Shown here: positions 43,315-51,986 of the stretch, one piece after another
How positions within the stretch are numbered: position 1 is the first letter of the stretch
Layout of the letters: every line of letters begins with the position of its first letter
Source of the DNA: Bog-756 sp963839925
GTDB taxonomy: Bacteria > Actinomycetota > Acidimicrobiia > Acidimicrobiales > RAAP-2
Length of the DNA stretch: 64,000 nucleotides
Assembly (NCBI GenBank): GCA_963839925.1
Contig: CAWIWV010000001.1
Span: 1,736,001 to 1,800,000 of the forward strand
Reading direction: 5' to 3'
The notes under the pieces: model-generated
Seen by the model: the letters and a program-made list of their open reading frames with translations, nothing else
What the model was told of the DNA's origin: nothing
Database searches by the model: none
Translations under genes and position numbers: made by a program

Positions 43315-44391
43315 TCAGGCGGGTTCCACCACGGCGGTCGCCAGGGTGTGCCACTGATGACTGGTGCCCCCCATCAGTACCTCGTTCTGCTTGGCGCGCT
43401 TGAACAGGAAGTGCGCGTCGTTCGCCCAGGTGAACCCCACTCCCCCGTGGAGCTGGATGTTGTCGCCGGTGACCTGGATCGCGGCTTCCGCGGCGTAGGC
43501 CGCGGCCATGACCGCTGTGCGCGATCGCTCGGGTGCGTCGGTGTCGGCGGCCCACGCGGCGAAGTGGACCCCGGCGCGTGCCAGCTCCAGGGCACGGAAC
43601 ATGTCGACGATCTTGTGCTTGACCGTTTGGAAGGTCGCGATCGGTTGGTCGAAGACCACTCGCACCTTGGCGTACTCGACCGCCTCCTCCAACGCCCGAT
43701 CCGCCACGCCGATCAGCTCGGCGGCGAACCCGACCGACACGTCGTCGAGCACACGCCTCCAGAGTGCGCTCTGGTCACCCAACGGACCGAGCGGAATGAC
43801 CGGTTCGTCGTCGAGGACCAGGCGAGCGAGCTTGCGGGTCGGATCGAGGCCGGGCACCGCCTCCGCCTTCGGCGACTCGAGCAGGAACGAGCGGATGCCC
43901 TCTTCCCCCTGGGCCACCACGATCGCCCAATCGGCGCTGTGACCGTCGATGACGATCGGCTTGTGGCCGGTCACCGTCCAGCCCGAGCCCTTGCGCCGTG
44001 CCCGGGCTCGGACCGTGCCGAGCGGATGACCGTTGCCCTCCTCGTGGAGAGCGACGGTCCCACGTTTCGCGCCGGAGGCGAGATCGGGGAGCAGCTCGTC
44101 GGCACCGAGAACGGTGGCTGCGCGAGTCGCCATCACCGCCGAGGAGAAGAAGGGGCCGGGCAGGGGGACGCGTCCCATCTGCTCGAGGATGATGCACATT
44201 TCGAGGAGCCCCGCCCCTTCGCCCGGCACCAGCATCCCGGTCCAGCCCATGGAGACCAGACGGTCCCAGAGCTCGGGGGTCGTCCCGTCGGTTTCGTCGG
44301 CGAGTTGACGCAACTGGTCGCTCGCCTCGCCCATGGCCCGGCGGGCCACGTCTTGGAGAGCGAGTTGTTCGGCGTCGAAGGTGAAGTCCAT
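43315..44391 (-). CDS. Acyl-CoA dehydrogenase
   Basis: A 358-residue dehydrogenase: N-terminal MDFTFDAEQLALQDVARRAMG, the LARLVLDDEPV loop, the AKVRVVFDQPIATFQTVKHKIVDM helix and the C-terminal IQLHGGVGFTWANDAHFLFKRAKQNEVLMGG. The short length and weak C-terminal substitute for the usual GGTSEI pattern resemble the non-catalytic or second subunit of two-component actinobacterial dehydrogenases. ATG 44391 has GGGGGAC 5 nt upstream. It is divergent from a larger dehydrogenase with which it may form a complex. Confidence 0.85.
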   Translation of the reverse strand: MDFTFDAEQLALQDVARRAMGEASDQLRQLADETDGTTPELWDRLVSMGWTGMLVPGEGAGLLEMCIILEQMGRVPLPGPFFSSAVMATRAATVLGADELLPDLASGAKRGTVALHEEGNGHPLGTVRARARRKGSGWTVTGHKPIVIDGHSADWAIVVAQGEEGIRSFLLESPKAEAVPGLDPTRKLARLVLDDEPVIPLGPLGDQSALWRRVLDDVSVGFAAELIGVADRALEEAVEYAKVRVVFDQPIATFQTVKHKIVDMFRALELARAGVHFAAWAADTDAPERSRTAVMAAAYAAEAAIQVTGDNIQLHGGVGFTWANDAHFLFKRAKQNEVLMGGTSHQWHTLATAVVEPA

Positions 44392-44441
44392 GGTGTCCCC
44401 CAGGAGGCGCATCGGCGAAGTCGGCACCGCAGTGTAGATCC

Positions 44442-44457
44442 CTGACGCCGGCGTCAG
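44442..44457. promoter_or_regulatory. Perfect 16-bp palindrome CTGACGCCGGCGTCAG, probable operator
   Basis: Fully self-complementary and placed between the two divergent acyl-CoA dehydrogenase genes. The same arms (CTGACG-N4-CGTCAG) occur upstream of the SDR at 62035 (61990-62005). Confidence 0.6.
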
Positions 44458-44491
44458 CAGAGGGGAGGTCTCCGCGGCTAGCTTCTTGCCC

Positions 44492-45703
44492 GTGGACTTC
44501 GCACTTGCCCCCGAAGACGAGGCGTTTCGTGACGAGCTGCGGGCGTGGCTCGACGAGTACCTGCCGCCTTTCCTCGCCAGTGAGGAGCTGGCCGACGACG
44601 CCTCACTCTCCGGCGAGAAATCACAGCACCGCCGAGCGGCCTGGCAGCGGCTCCTCAACGGCGGTCGATGGGCGGCGATCGGCTGGCCCGAGGAGTACGG
44701 CGGACGCAACGCCACCGCCATGCAGCGGATCATCTATTCCGAGGTCATGGCGGAGTACCGGACGCCCGGCCTGTTCAACCCCAACGGTCTCTGGCAGATC
44801 GGGCCGATGATCATCGCCTGGGGTACCGACGAGCAGAAGGCTCGGTGGCTTCCGTCGATCCTCGATGCCACCGACCACTGGTGCCAGGGGTTCTCCGAAC
44901 CCCAGGCGGGCAACGACCTCGCCAACCTGCGGACCAGCGCCATCTGGGACGGCGATGCCTACGTGGTCAACGGCCAGAAGATCTGGATCTCGACCGCCCA
45001 CCTGGCGAAGTGGGGACTCTTCCTGCTCCGAACCGACCCGACCGCGATCGAACGCGGAGCGAAGCACGAGGGGATCACCGCGTTCATCATCGACATGCAG
45101 ACGCCGGGCATCGAGGCACGCCCCATCCGGGACATGGCCGGCGAGGAGATGTTCAACGAGGTCTTCTTCGACGACGCGGTGATCCCGCTCGAGAGTCGAC
45201 TCGGCGGCGAGGGTGAAGGGTGGATGGTGGCCATGGGCACTCTCGGCCACGAGCGGGTGGGCATCGCCGGACAGATCTCGATCCTGGCGGCCGATCTGAG
45301 AGCGATGATCGCGGCGGCCCGTTCGGTCAACCCGAGCGCTTTGGAAGACCCCTCGCTGCGTGACCGGATCGCCCGGGCCTGGACCGAGATCGAGCTCTCC
45401 CGGCTGCTCGCGCTCCGGGCACTGAGCAAGATCATCAAGGGCGAGAAGAACTGGCCCGAGGTGCCCTTCGCCAAACTCCAGTGGTCCAACCTGGCCCAGA
45501 CCCTGGCCGCGTTGTCCGTCGACCTGCTCGGCCCTGCCGGCCTGTTGGCCCGAGGCGGACCCGACGCGGTCGACCGGGGTAAGTGGACCCGGCTCTACGC
45601 CTTCCAGCGCTACAGCACGATCGGCGGTGGCTCGACCGAGGTCCAGAAGAACATCATCGCCGACCGGGCTATCAAGCTGCCTGGTCGAGCCCGCACCTCC
45701 TGA
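44492..45703 (+). CDS. Acyl-CoA dehydrogenase
   Basis: A 403-residue dehydrogenase with the complete pattern: WPEEYGGRNATAMQRIIYSEVMAEY, the CQGFSEPQAGNDLA motif, VVNGQKIWISTAHLA, and C-terminal YSTIGGGSTEVQKNIIADRAIKLPG for FAD contact. GTG 44492 (V-DFALAPEDEAF) is used because most homologues start MDFAL; TTG 44486 would add two residues. It is divergent from the smaller dehydrogenase and is followed by a thiolase-like gene and a crotonase on the same strand. Confidence 0.85.
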   Translation: MDFALAPEDEAFRDELRAWLDEYLPPFLASEELADDASLSGEKSQHRRAAWQRLLNGGRWAAIGWPEEYGGRNATAMQRIIYSEVMAEYRTPGLFNPNGLWQIGPMIIAWGTDEQKARWLPSILDATDHWCQGFSEPQAGNDLANLRTSAIWDGDAYVVNGQKIWISTAHLAKWGLFLLRTDPTAIERGAKHEGITAFIIDMQTPGIEARPIRDMAGEEMFNEVFFDDAVIPLESRLGGEGEGWMVAMGTLGHERVGIAGQISILAADLRAMIAAARSVNPSALEDPSLRDRIARAWTEIELSRLLALRALSKIIKGEKNWPEVPFAKLQWSNLAQTLAALSVDLLGPAGLLARGGPDAVDRGKWTRLYAFQRYSTIGGGSTEVQKNIIADRAIKLPGRARTS

Positions 45704-45726
45704 CGTGGCCCGCTGACGTGGCCCGC
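45701..45726. repeat. 13-bp perfect tandem duplication TGACGTGGCCCGC
   Basis: Two adjacent copies. The first begins with the dehydrogenase stop TGA (45701-45703); the second carries the GTG start of the thiolase-like gene (45718). Confidence 0.8.
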
Positions 45727-47211
45727 GATCCACGCGCGCCGTGCATCATCGGCGTCGCCCGGCGCACCTGGCGTGAGGAGCCTGCCCCCGAACCCCTCGA
45801 CATGTGGGAGGAGATGGCGCGGGCAGCCGGCGACGATGCCAGATCCGGCGCGGGATCCGGTGCCGGCTCCGGCGCGGGATCCGGTGCGGGCTCCGGCGAG
45901 ATCCTCTCCCAGCTCCAGAGCATCCAGGTCGTGTACTGCCAGTCGTGGCAGTACGACGATCCCTGCGGGCGCCTCGCCGAACGACTCGGCGCGAATCCTG
46001 CGCACCGCTTCTATTCGGGACTCGGTGGATCGGTTCCGGTCCGGCTGATCTCCGAGACTGCCGCCTCCATGGCCACAGGCGACCTCGATCTCGCCCTGCT
46101 GGTCGGCGGAGAAGCGCTCGCCACCTTGCGGCACCTCCCCGATCCGGCCTGGTCGTTCGCTCCCGAAGAGAAGCCGCCGTTCCCGATCAGCATCAACCCC
46201 TCCGAAGCGGCCAACGGCATCTTCCAGGCGTACCTGACCTTCGCGCTCCTCGACACCGCCCGGCGCGCGCACCTCGGCCTGTCGATCGCCGACCACCGAG
46301 ACCAAATCGGCAACCTGCTCGCCTCGATGAGTGAAGTCGCCGCGGCCGATCCCGACCATGCGTGGTTCCCGATTGCCCGAAAGCCGGACGAGATCACCAC
46401 GCCGACTCCGTCGAACCGGATGGTGACCACCCCCTACACCAAGTTGATGACCGCAATCATGGACGTGGACATGGCGGCCGCGCTGCTGGTGGCGACCGAC
46501 GAGCGGGCGGACGCGCTCGGCGTGGATCCCGACAAGCGGGTCTACCTCCGAGGATCAGGCACCGCGGTCGAGCCCTCGACCATGGCGACCCGGCCCGAGC
46601 TCTGGCACTCGCCGGCCATGGAGCGGGCGATGCGCGAGGCACTCGGAGACACCTCGGGCGAGGATGTCGGCCACTTCGATCTCTACTCCTGTTTCTCGAG
46701 CTCGCTCTCGTTCGGCCGCGACGCGCTGGGCCTCGGCGAGGATCGGGTGCTCACCGTGACCGGCGGCCTCCCCTATCACGGCGGTCCAGGAAGCAACTAC
46801 GACACCCACGCCCTGGCTGCGATGACCGAGAAGCTGCGCGAGGACCCGGACGCGCTCGGACTGGTCAGCGGGATCGGGATGCACATGGAGAGCCACAGCG
46901 CGGTGCTGCTGTCGGCCCGACCGGGTGATTCGTCACCGACGAGATCCGCTCCCGCTCCCGATGCCGGGGAGGGTGAGGTCACCACGACCGTGCCGCTGGC
47001 CGACGAAGCAAAGGGGCCGGCACAGGTCGTCACCTACTCCACGATGTACTCACGCGAAGGGCCGGACTGGACCGCACTCATCTGCGATCTCCCCGATGGC
47101 TCGCGCACCTACGCCCGCACCCGCGACGCGGTCGGAGAAGACGAAGACCTCGCCGGTCAGACCGTGACGCTCGAACCAGGAAAGAGGGGCTCGACGACGG
47201 CGCACCGCTGA
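45718..47211 (+). CDS. Thiolase-like protein with C-terminal OB-fold-type extension
   Basis: A 497-residue protein of the thiolase superfamily: N-terminal IIGVARRTWREEPAPEPLDMWEEMAR, GLGGSVPVRLISETAASMATGDLDLALLVGGE, HFDLYSCFSSSLSF and VTGGLPYHGGPGSNYDTHAL. The C-terminal part (from about residue 420) is a separate beta-rich domain such as that of DUF35 proteins without the zinc ribbon. An inserted Gly-Ser-Ala run (residues about 40-58) is encoded by a local repeat. Start GTG 45718 is the nearest usable codon after the acyl-CoA dehydrogenase stop. Possibly a CoA-ester acyltransferase or aldolase; not settled. Confidence 0.75.
   Translation: MARDPRAPCIIGVARRTWREEPAPEPLDMWEEMARAAGDDARSGAGSGAGSGAGSGAGSGEILSQLQSIQVVYCQSWQYDDPCGRLAERLGANPAHRFYSGLGGSVPVRLISETAASMATGDLDLALLVGGEALATLRHLPDPAWSFAPEEKPPFPISINPSEAANGIFQAYLTFALLDTARRAHLGLSIADHRDQIGNLLASMSEVAAADPDHAWFPIARKPDEITTPTPSNRMVTTPYTKLMTAIMDVDMAAALLVATDERADALGVDPDKRVYLRGSGTAVEPSTMATRPELWHSPAMERAMREALGDTSGEDVGHFDLYSCFSSSLSFGRDALGLGEDRVLTVTGGLPYHGGPGSNYDTHALAAMTEKLREDPDALGLVSGIGMHMESHSAVLLSARPGDSSPTRSAPAPDAGEGEVTTTVPLADEAKGPAQVVTYSTMYSREGPDWTALICDLPDGSRTYARTRDAVGEDEDLAGQTVTLEPGKRGSTTAHR
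45838..45899 (+). repeat. In-frame Gly-Ser-Ala coding repeat
   Basis: Imperfect 12/24-bp units (GGCGCGGGATCC and GGTGCCGGCTCC) repeat four to five times and encode (SGAG)n near the N-terminus of the thiolase-like protein. Close homologues would be expected to lack it, which would mark it as a recent expansion. Confidence 0.7.
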
Positions 47212-47280
47212 ACCGAACCGCCCGGCGCGCACCGAGTTCGGGCAATCAGCACCTCACCGTCACGCCTAACATCACCGACC

Positions 47281-48087
47281 ATGCCGATCCACTACGAACC
47301 AGGCGACGACCACATCGTCAAGATCACCATCGACCGCCCCGAGGCCCGCAACTCGCTCGACATGGAGCATTTTGCCGGGCTGCGGATGGCCTGGGACCGA
47401 TTCGGCGAGGACGACCAGGCCTGGGTCGCGATCATCACCGGGGTGGGTCCCGACTTCTGCGTGGGCGCAGACCTCAAGACCTACATCCCACAGATCACCG
47501 CTCTCTCCGCCAAGTTGAAGGACGGTGCCACCGAGGTCGACGGCTACCGGCTGGATGACGGCACCAAGGCCGTCCTTCGCAACGTGAAGCTCTACAAGCC
47601 GATCATCGCCGCGGTCAACGGCACCTGCGTGGCCGGTGGGATGGAGATGCTCGGCGGCTGCGACATCCGGGTCGCCGTGGACACCGCCACCTTCGGGGTG
47701 CTCGAGCCCAAGCGCGGGTTGTTCGCCGGGGGTGGCACGACCGTCCGTCTGCCTCGCCAGATCCCCTTCCCGGCTGCGATGGAGATGCTGCTCTGTGCGG
47801 ACCGTCTCCCGGCGCAGCGCGTCTACGAGATGGGACTGGTCAACGAGGTCTGCCCGCCGGGTGCTCTTCTCGAGCGCGCCTACGACTACGCGTACCGGAT
47901 CACCGCCAACGGGCCGCTGGCCGTACGCAAGACCAAGGAGTCGGTGATCCGGGGACTCGCGGTCGACATGAAAGAGGCCTACAAGATCGAGTCGGCCATC
48001 TCGTCGGAGGTGTTCTCGAGCGAAGACGCGGTGGAGGGGCCCAAGGCCTTCGCCGAGAAGCGGACCCCCGAATGGAAGAACCGCTAG
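47281..48087 (+). CDS. Enoyl-CoA hydratase/isomerase family protein
   Basis: A 268-residue crotonase: IDRPEARNSLDMEHFAGL, oxyanion segments DFCVGADL and NGTCVAGGMEMLGGCDIRVA, then the glutamate-bearing LEPKRGLFAGGGTTVRL region. It follows the thiolase-like gene by 69 nt on the same strand, after an acyl-CoA dehydrogenase, so it supplies a hydratase for a beta-oxidation set. It is convergent with the glycosyltransferase, 17 nt away. Confidence 0.85.
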   Translation: MPIHYEPGDDHIVKITIDRPEARNSLDMEHFAGLRMAWDRFGEDDQAWVAIITGVGPDFCVGADLKTYIPQITALSAKLKDGATEVDGYRLDDGTKAVLRNVKLYKPIIAAVNGTCVAGGMEMLGGCDIRVAVDTATFGVLEPKRGLFAGGGTTVRLPRQIPFPAAMEMLLCADRLPAQRVYEMGLVNEVCPPGALLERAYDYAYRITANGPLAVRKTKESVIRGLAVDMKEAYKIESAISSEVFSSEDAVEGPKAFAEKRTPEWKNR

Positions 48088-48104
48088 TGGGCTGAGTTGA
48101 CTGC

Positions 48105-49949
48105 CTACGATCCCGGCCGAGCCGGAATCGACGCGGACCGAAGGCAGTAGTAGATCGCCAAGTGGACGGTCTTCTGACCGCGCGGTTGGGGTGCAGGCTG
48201 ACAGTGCTTGGCGATCCACACCAGCCTCGGGTCGGTCGTCTTGGGGGACTGGACGATCACGTGGAAGTCGCCAGCGTGCACCATCGCCTTCAGGGCCGGA
48301 AGTGTCGGCTCGGGAATGGTGCCGGTGTAGCCGCCGATCGGGAGAACCTCCTGTCCGCTCACGTAGATGAACGGTGCCGCGACCGGTGAAGTCTGGGTGG
48401 CCATGAGGAACGGCGCTCCCCCGCGGACACGTTCCAGACCAGGGAGATCGGCGGCGGCCGGTTCGATGACGTCGAAGAACGCGCGGGTCGCCCGGGTGAC
48501 CACGTGCCGCTGGAACGGGGTGTCGAAGGGGCCGAGTCCGCTCGCTGCGACCGAGACCGAAGCGACAGCCGGAATGAGCGACACGACGACCAGCGCCGAC
48601 ACCACTGCGAGCGAAGCGATCCGATTCACTCGATGACCGAATCCGGCCATCACCAACATCGCGGCCAGCATCACCACCACGACCGATCCGACGACCACCA
48701 CGACCGGTGCCAGCCACCCCGGCTGCCCGGTTCCGCCGACCGGCAACAGCCACACCTGGTAAGCGACGGTGGCGGCGACGACGAGTGCACAGATCCTCGC
48801 CCACAGATCGTCTCGACGGGACCACAACAACGCACCGCCGGCACCGAGCAGCCCGGCGAGAGGAGGCGCGAGTGCGGCCAGGTAGTACGGGTTGATGCTG
48901 CTGGTGGTGCTGAAGGTCACGGAGAAGGTGGCGAGCCAGGTGCCCCACAGGATGAAGGCGGCCCTCGCTGGACGAGACGGATCGTCGCGGTTGCGCCACG
49001 TTGCGAGGAGCCCCACCACCGCGAGGATGCATGCAGCAGGGATCAGCCATCCGATGTCTCGACCGAAATGCCCCATCAGCAATCGATCCCAGGAGGCCGG
49101 CGGGGGCAGTGGGATACGAACACCCACCGACTGGGCGAGCTGCTGGTTCGGCGAGAGCTGATCGACCCTCCCGAGCCCGTTGTAGACGAACACCTGATGG
49201 AAGAGCGAGTCGTTCTGACTTCCGTCGACGTACGGACGAGATCCGGAGGGGACCAGGCTGACCACGGTCATCCAGCTGAGGGAGACCAACCCGGTCACGA
49301 CGGCCGTCAACCCGAGGTGCAGCACACGGCGAATCCAGCCTTCGTTCGCGCAGACGAGGTAGGCCAGTCCGAGGGCGGGAAGGACGATCCAGGCTTCGAT
49401 CATCTTGGCTTGGAAAGCGAGCCCGACCCACACCCCTGCGAGCAGCAGATGCGCCCACCGTCGGGAGGTGATCGCCAAGGTCACCGCGTCCGTTGCCAAC
49501 AGCAGCAGCAGGATCATCAAGGTGTCGGAGATGTTCCCGCGGTCGAGCGCCACCGCAGCCGGCGAGAGGGCGAGGACCGCGGCCGCCACCAGTCCGGCTC
49601 CGGGACCGGACAGCCGACGGACGATCCGGTAGATCACCAGTACCGACAGCACGCCTTCGATGACCTGGGGCGCAACGATCGCCCAGGTGTGCACCCCGAA
49701 GAGCCGGACCGAGAGCGCCTGGATCCAGAAAGCCCCGGGCAGCTTGTCCAGGGTCACCGTGCCCGCCGGGTCGAATGAGGCGAAGAAGAAGTCGTGCCAG
49801 CTCATCGACATGCTGCGCACGGCCGCGGCGTAGTAGGTCTCCAGATACGGACCCGCCCGCCAACTCCTGACCAGGGCAGCGACAAGGGTGACCAGCAACA
49901 GCAGTGGTCGAGCCCAGCCTGGTTGGCCTTCCGGCGACCGCCAGAACAC
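48105..49949 (-). CDS. GT39-type membrane glycosyltransferase (ArnT/PMT-like)
   Basis: A 614-residue protein with about 11 to 13 membrane segments and a periplasmic C-terminal domain. The family signature is the first outside loop after TM1 with the acidic pair in FASFDPAGTVTLDKLPGAFWIQALS, then the RGNISDTLMILLLLL segment. It should move a sugar from a polyprenyl-phosphate carrier to a protein or lipid outside the membrane. The C-terminal 150 residues contain VIVQSPKTTDPRLVWIAKHC, as in other actinobacterial members. Start ATG 49949; longer frames on this strand are shadows. Confidence 0.8.
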   Translation of the reverse strand: MFWRSPEGQPGWARPLLLLVTLVAALVRSWRAGPYLETYYAAAVRSMSMSWHDFFFASFDPAGTVTLDKLPGAFWIQALSVRLFGVHTWAIVAPQVIEGVLSVLVIYRIVRRLSGPGAGLVAAAVLALSPAAVALDRGNISDTLMILLLLLATDAVTLAITSRRWAHLLLAGVWVGLAFQAKMIEAWIVLPALGLAYLVCANEGWIRRVLHLGLTAVVTGLVSLSWMTVVSLVPSGSRPYVDGSQNDSLFHQVFVYNGLGRVDQLSPNQQLAQSVGVRIPLPPPASWDRLLMGHFGRDIGWLIPAACILAVVGLLATWRNRDDPSRPARAAFILWGTWLATFSVTFSTTSSINPYYLAALAPPLAGLLGAGGALLWSRRDDLWARICALVVAATVAYQVWLLPVGGTGQPGWLAPVVVVVGSVVVVMLAAMLVMAGFGHRVNRIASLAVVSALVVVSLIPAVASVSVAASGLGPFDTPFQRHVVTRATRAFFDVIEPAAADLPGLERVRGGAPFLMATQTSPVAAPFIYVSGQEVLPIGGYTGTIPEPTLPALKAMVHAGDFHVIVQSPKTTDPRLVWIAKHCQPAPQPRGQKTVHLAIYYCLRSASIPARPGS

Positions 49950-50069
49950 GAGCCGACGCAGCCACCCCTGGCCGACCGATGGTTCGCCGGCCGCGGCGGA
50001 AGAAACAGCGGGATCAGGTTCCGCCGCTACGGCAGAGTCGGGAAATGCAGCCCCGGAAACGGCGGCGTC

Positions 50070-50291
50070 CTAGATGGCTGTTCGCTTGTTCTCGGGCACG
50101 TACTGGCGCTCACCCGATTCGTCGATCCAGACCCGCATCACCCGGTTGGTCGAGGGATCGTTGAAGACCTCGGTCGTGGGTTGCCATCCCGGGTGCGGCT
50201 GGGCCGACTCCCGATGTCGTCTGACGAACACGCTGTAGACGATCAACCCGATCACCACCAGCCCGATGATCACTCCGATGACCACACCCAC
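50070..50291 (-). CDS. Small single-pass membrane protein
   Basis: 73 residues: an N-terminal hydrophobic helix (MGVVIGVIIGLVVIGLIVYS, residues 1-22) followed by a polar 50-residue tail (PHPGWQPTTEVFNDPSTNRVMRVWID). The tail pattern with a conserved-looking RVWID-GERQYV suggests a real protein. It lies 5 nt after the YbjQ-like gene, with which it probably shares a transcript. Function unknown. Confidence 0.6.
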   Translation of the reverse strand: MGVVIGVIIGLVVIGLIVYSVFVRRHRESAQPHPGWQPTTEVFNDPSTNRVMRVWIDESGERQYVPENKRTAI

Positions 50292-50296
50292 GTCGT

Positions 50297-50668
50297 CTAC
50301 GTCCGATCTCCGACGATCACCGCGGTTCCATAGGCGACGATCTCGGTGAGCGACTGAGCCACTTCCGAGGAGTCGAACCTCATCGACACGATCGCGTTCG
50401 CACCGACCAGTTGCGCGTTCTCGATCATCCGATCCATCGCGTGCCTGCGGCTGTCCTCGACCAGTCTGGTGTACTGCTTCACCTCACCACCGGCCATCGC
50501 CTTGAAACCTGCGGTGATGCCTTTGGCCATCCCCATCGAGCGGACCACCACACCGAACACCATGCCGAGACTGCGGTCGATCTTCCACTCGGGAAATTCG
50601 AGGGCGGTGGTGATCGGGAACTGTGGTCCTCCGGGCTGCCCGTAGCGAGGCTGTTCATCGTCTGCCAT
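50297..50668 (-). CDS. YbjQ/UPF0145-family protein
   Basis: A 123-residue protein. Residues about 25-120 form the YbjQ domain: GMVFGVVVRSMGMAKGITAGFKAMAGGEVKQYTRLVEDSRRHAMDRMIENAQLVGANAIVSMRFDSSEV, ending in a strand AYGTAVIV. The family is widespread, pentameric in known structures, with suspected heavy-metal or lipid binding. Start ATG 50668 has GGAG upstream; the open frame to 50722 is not needed. Confidence 0.8.
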   Translation of the reverse strand: MADDEQPRYGQPGGPQFPITTALEFPEWKIDRSLGMVFGVVVRSMGMAKGITAGFKAMAGGEVKQYTRLVEDSRRHAMDRMIENAQLVGANAIVSMRFDSSEVAQSLTEIVAYGTAVIVGDRT

Positions 50669-50777
50669 GGATACTCCTTCGCTCGACACGCCGGCTCTCG
50701 GCGGAGTCCCTCCTCCAAGCATGGTCGAGCGGGTCCCGCGAGTCGAGGATCCGAGGCCGGCCGTGGCCGACGTGGCT

Positions 50778-50795
50778 GGTCAGGTGGTCAGGTCA
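50778..50795. repeat. 8-bp tandem duplication GGTCAGGT including the thiolase stop
   Basis: Two copies (50778-50785, 50786-50793) running into the stop codon (TCA, 50793-50795) of the minus-strand thiolase. Confidence 0.55.
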
Positions 50796-51986
50796 CCCCA
50801 ACCGCTCGATGACCGTTGCGTTGGCCTGGCCGCCGCCCTCACACATGGTCTGGAACCCGTAGCGGCCGCCGACCTGATCGAGCCGATTGAGCAGGGTCGC
50901 CGCCAACCGCACGCCGCTCGCGCCGAGTGGGTGCCCGATGGCGATCGCTCCCCCGTTCGGATTGAGTCGCTCCGGGTCGGCTCCGAATGCCCGGTTCCAC
51001 ATCAACGCGATGGCTGCGAACGCCTCGTTGCACTCGATGGCGTCGAACTGATCGATCTTCATCCCGGACCGCTGGAGTAGCCGTTCGGTCGCGGGAACCG
51101 GTGCGGAGAGCACGATCGCCGCATCCTCGGCAGCGACCGTGGCGTGCGGGATTCGGGCACGAATCGGTAGTCCCAGCGCTTCGGCGACGGAACGGTCGGC
51201 GAGGAGCATGGCAGAGGCCCCGTCGGTCATCTGGGAGGAGTTGCCGGCGGTGATGTCCGGTGCGGTCTCCGGCTCCCAGCTCTGGGCAGGCGCGAGTCCC
51301 GCCATCTTCTCCATCGAACCGTTGCGGCGGATCCCCTCGTCGATCTCGAGCGACTCACCGGTGAACGAGCCGTCCTCGGCCTTGATCGGAACCGGAATCG
51401 ACTCGGCGGCGAACCGACCGGTGTCCCATGCCTCGGCGGCGCGTCGGTGGCTCTCCAACGAGTACCGGTCCATGTCCTCGCGAGTGATGTCCCACCGGTC
51501 GGCAAGCACCTGGGCCACCCGGAACTGGGCCCAGAGCCGCCCGTCGATCTGTTCGAGGAAGGACGGGGGGAACGGACCGGTGCCACCTCGTGCGTTCGAG
51601 GCCATCGGCGCCCGGCTCATCGACTCGACACCGCAGGCGATGACCAGGTCGTAGTGGCCCGCCTTGACCCCGGCCGCCGCGAAGTGCAGCGCTTGTTGCG
51701 ACGAACCGCACTGCCGGTCGACGGTCGTGGCCGGAACGCTCTGGGGCAGTCCGGCGGCCACCCATCCGTTGCGGGTGACGTTGGTGCTCTGCTCACCGGC
51801 CTGGGTGACGCAGCCTCCGATCACGTCGTCGATCCTCTCGGGGTCGACACCGGTGCGCTCGATCAGCGCCTTGAGAGTGAACCCGAGCAGATCCACCGGG
51901 TGCCAGTTGGCCAGCGCCCCTCCGCGCTTGCCCATCGCGGTACGGACGACGTCGACGATCACCGCGTCGCGTTCGGTGGTTGCCAT
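50793..51986 (-). CDS. Acetyl-CoA C-acyltransferase (thiolase)
   Basis: A 397-residue thiolase with all three catalytic signatures: nucleophile Cys93 in DRQCGSSQQ, GHPLGASG near the C-terminus (base His) and CEGGGQANA (second Cys). It should cleave 3-ketoacyl-CoA in beta-oxidation. Its ATG overlaps the last base of the LivF stop (TGATG), so it is translated from the transporter operon, linking uptake to breakdown. Confidence 0.95.
   Translation of the reverse strand: MATTERDAVIVDVVRTAMGKRGGALANWHPVDLLGFTLKALIERTGVDPERIDDVIGGCVTQAGEQSTNVTRNGWVAAGLPQSVPATTVDRQCGSSQQALHFAAAGVKAGHYDLVIACGVESMSRAPMASNARGGTGPFPPSFLEQIDGRLWAQFRVAQVLADRWDITREDMDRYSLESHRRAAEAWDTGRFAAESIPVPIKAEDGSFTGESLEIDEGIRRNGSMEKMAGLAPAQSWEPETAPDITAGNSSQMTDGASAMLLADRSVAEALGLPIRARIPHATVAAEDAAIVLSAPVPATERLLQRSGMKIDQFDAIECNEAFAAIALMWNRAFGADPERLNPNGGAIAIGHPLGASGVRLAATLLNRLDQVGGRYGFQTMCEGGGQANATVIERLG

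Noticed and set aside
47272..49965. A minus-strand frame of 897 codons across the crotonase and glycosyltransferase
   Set aside because: It runs antisense to the crotonase and out of frame with the convincing GT39 protein; its composition is Arg/Gly-rich shadow coding.
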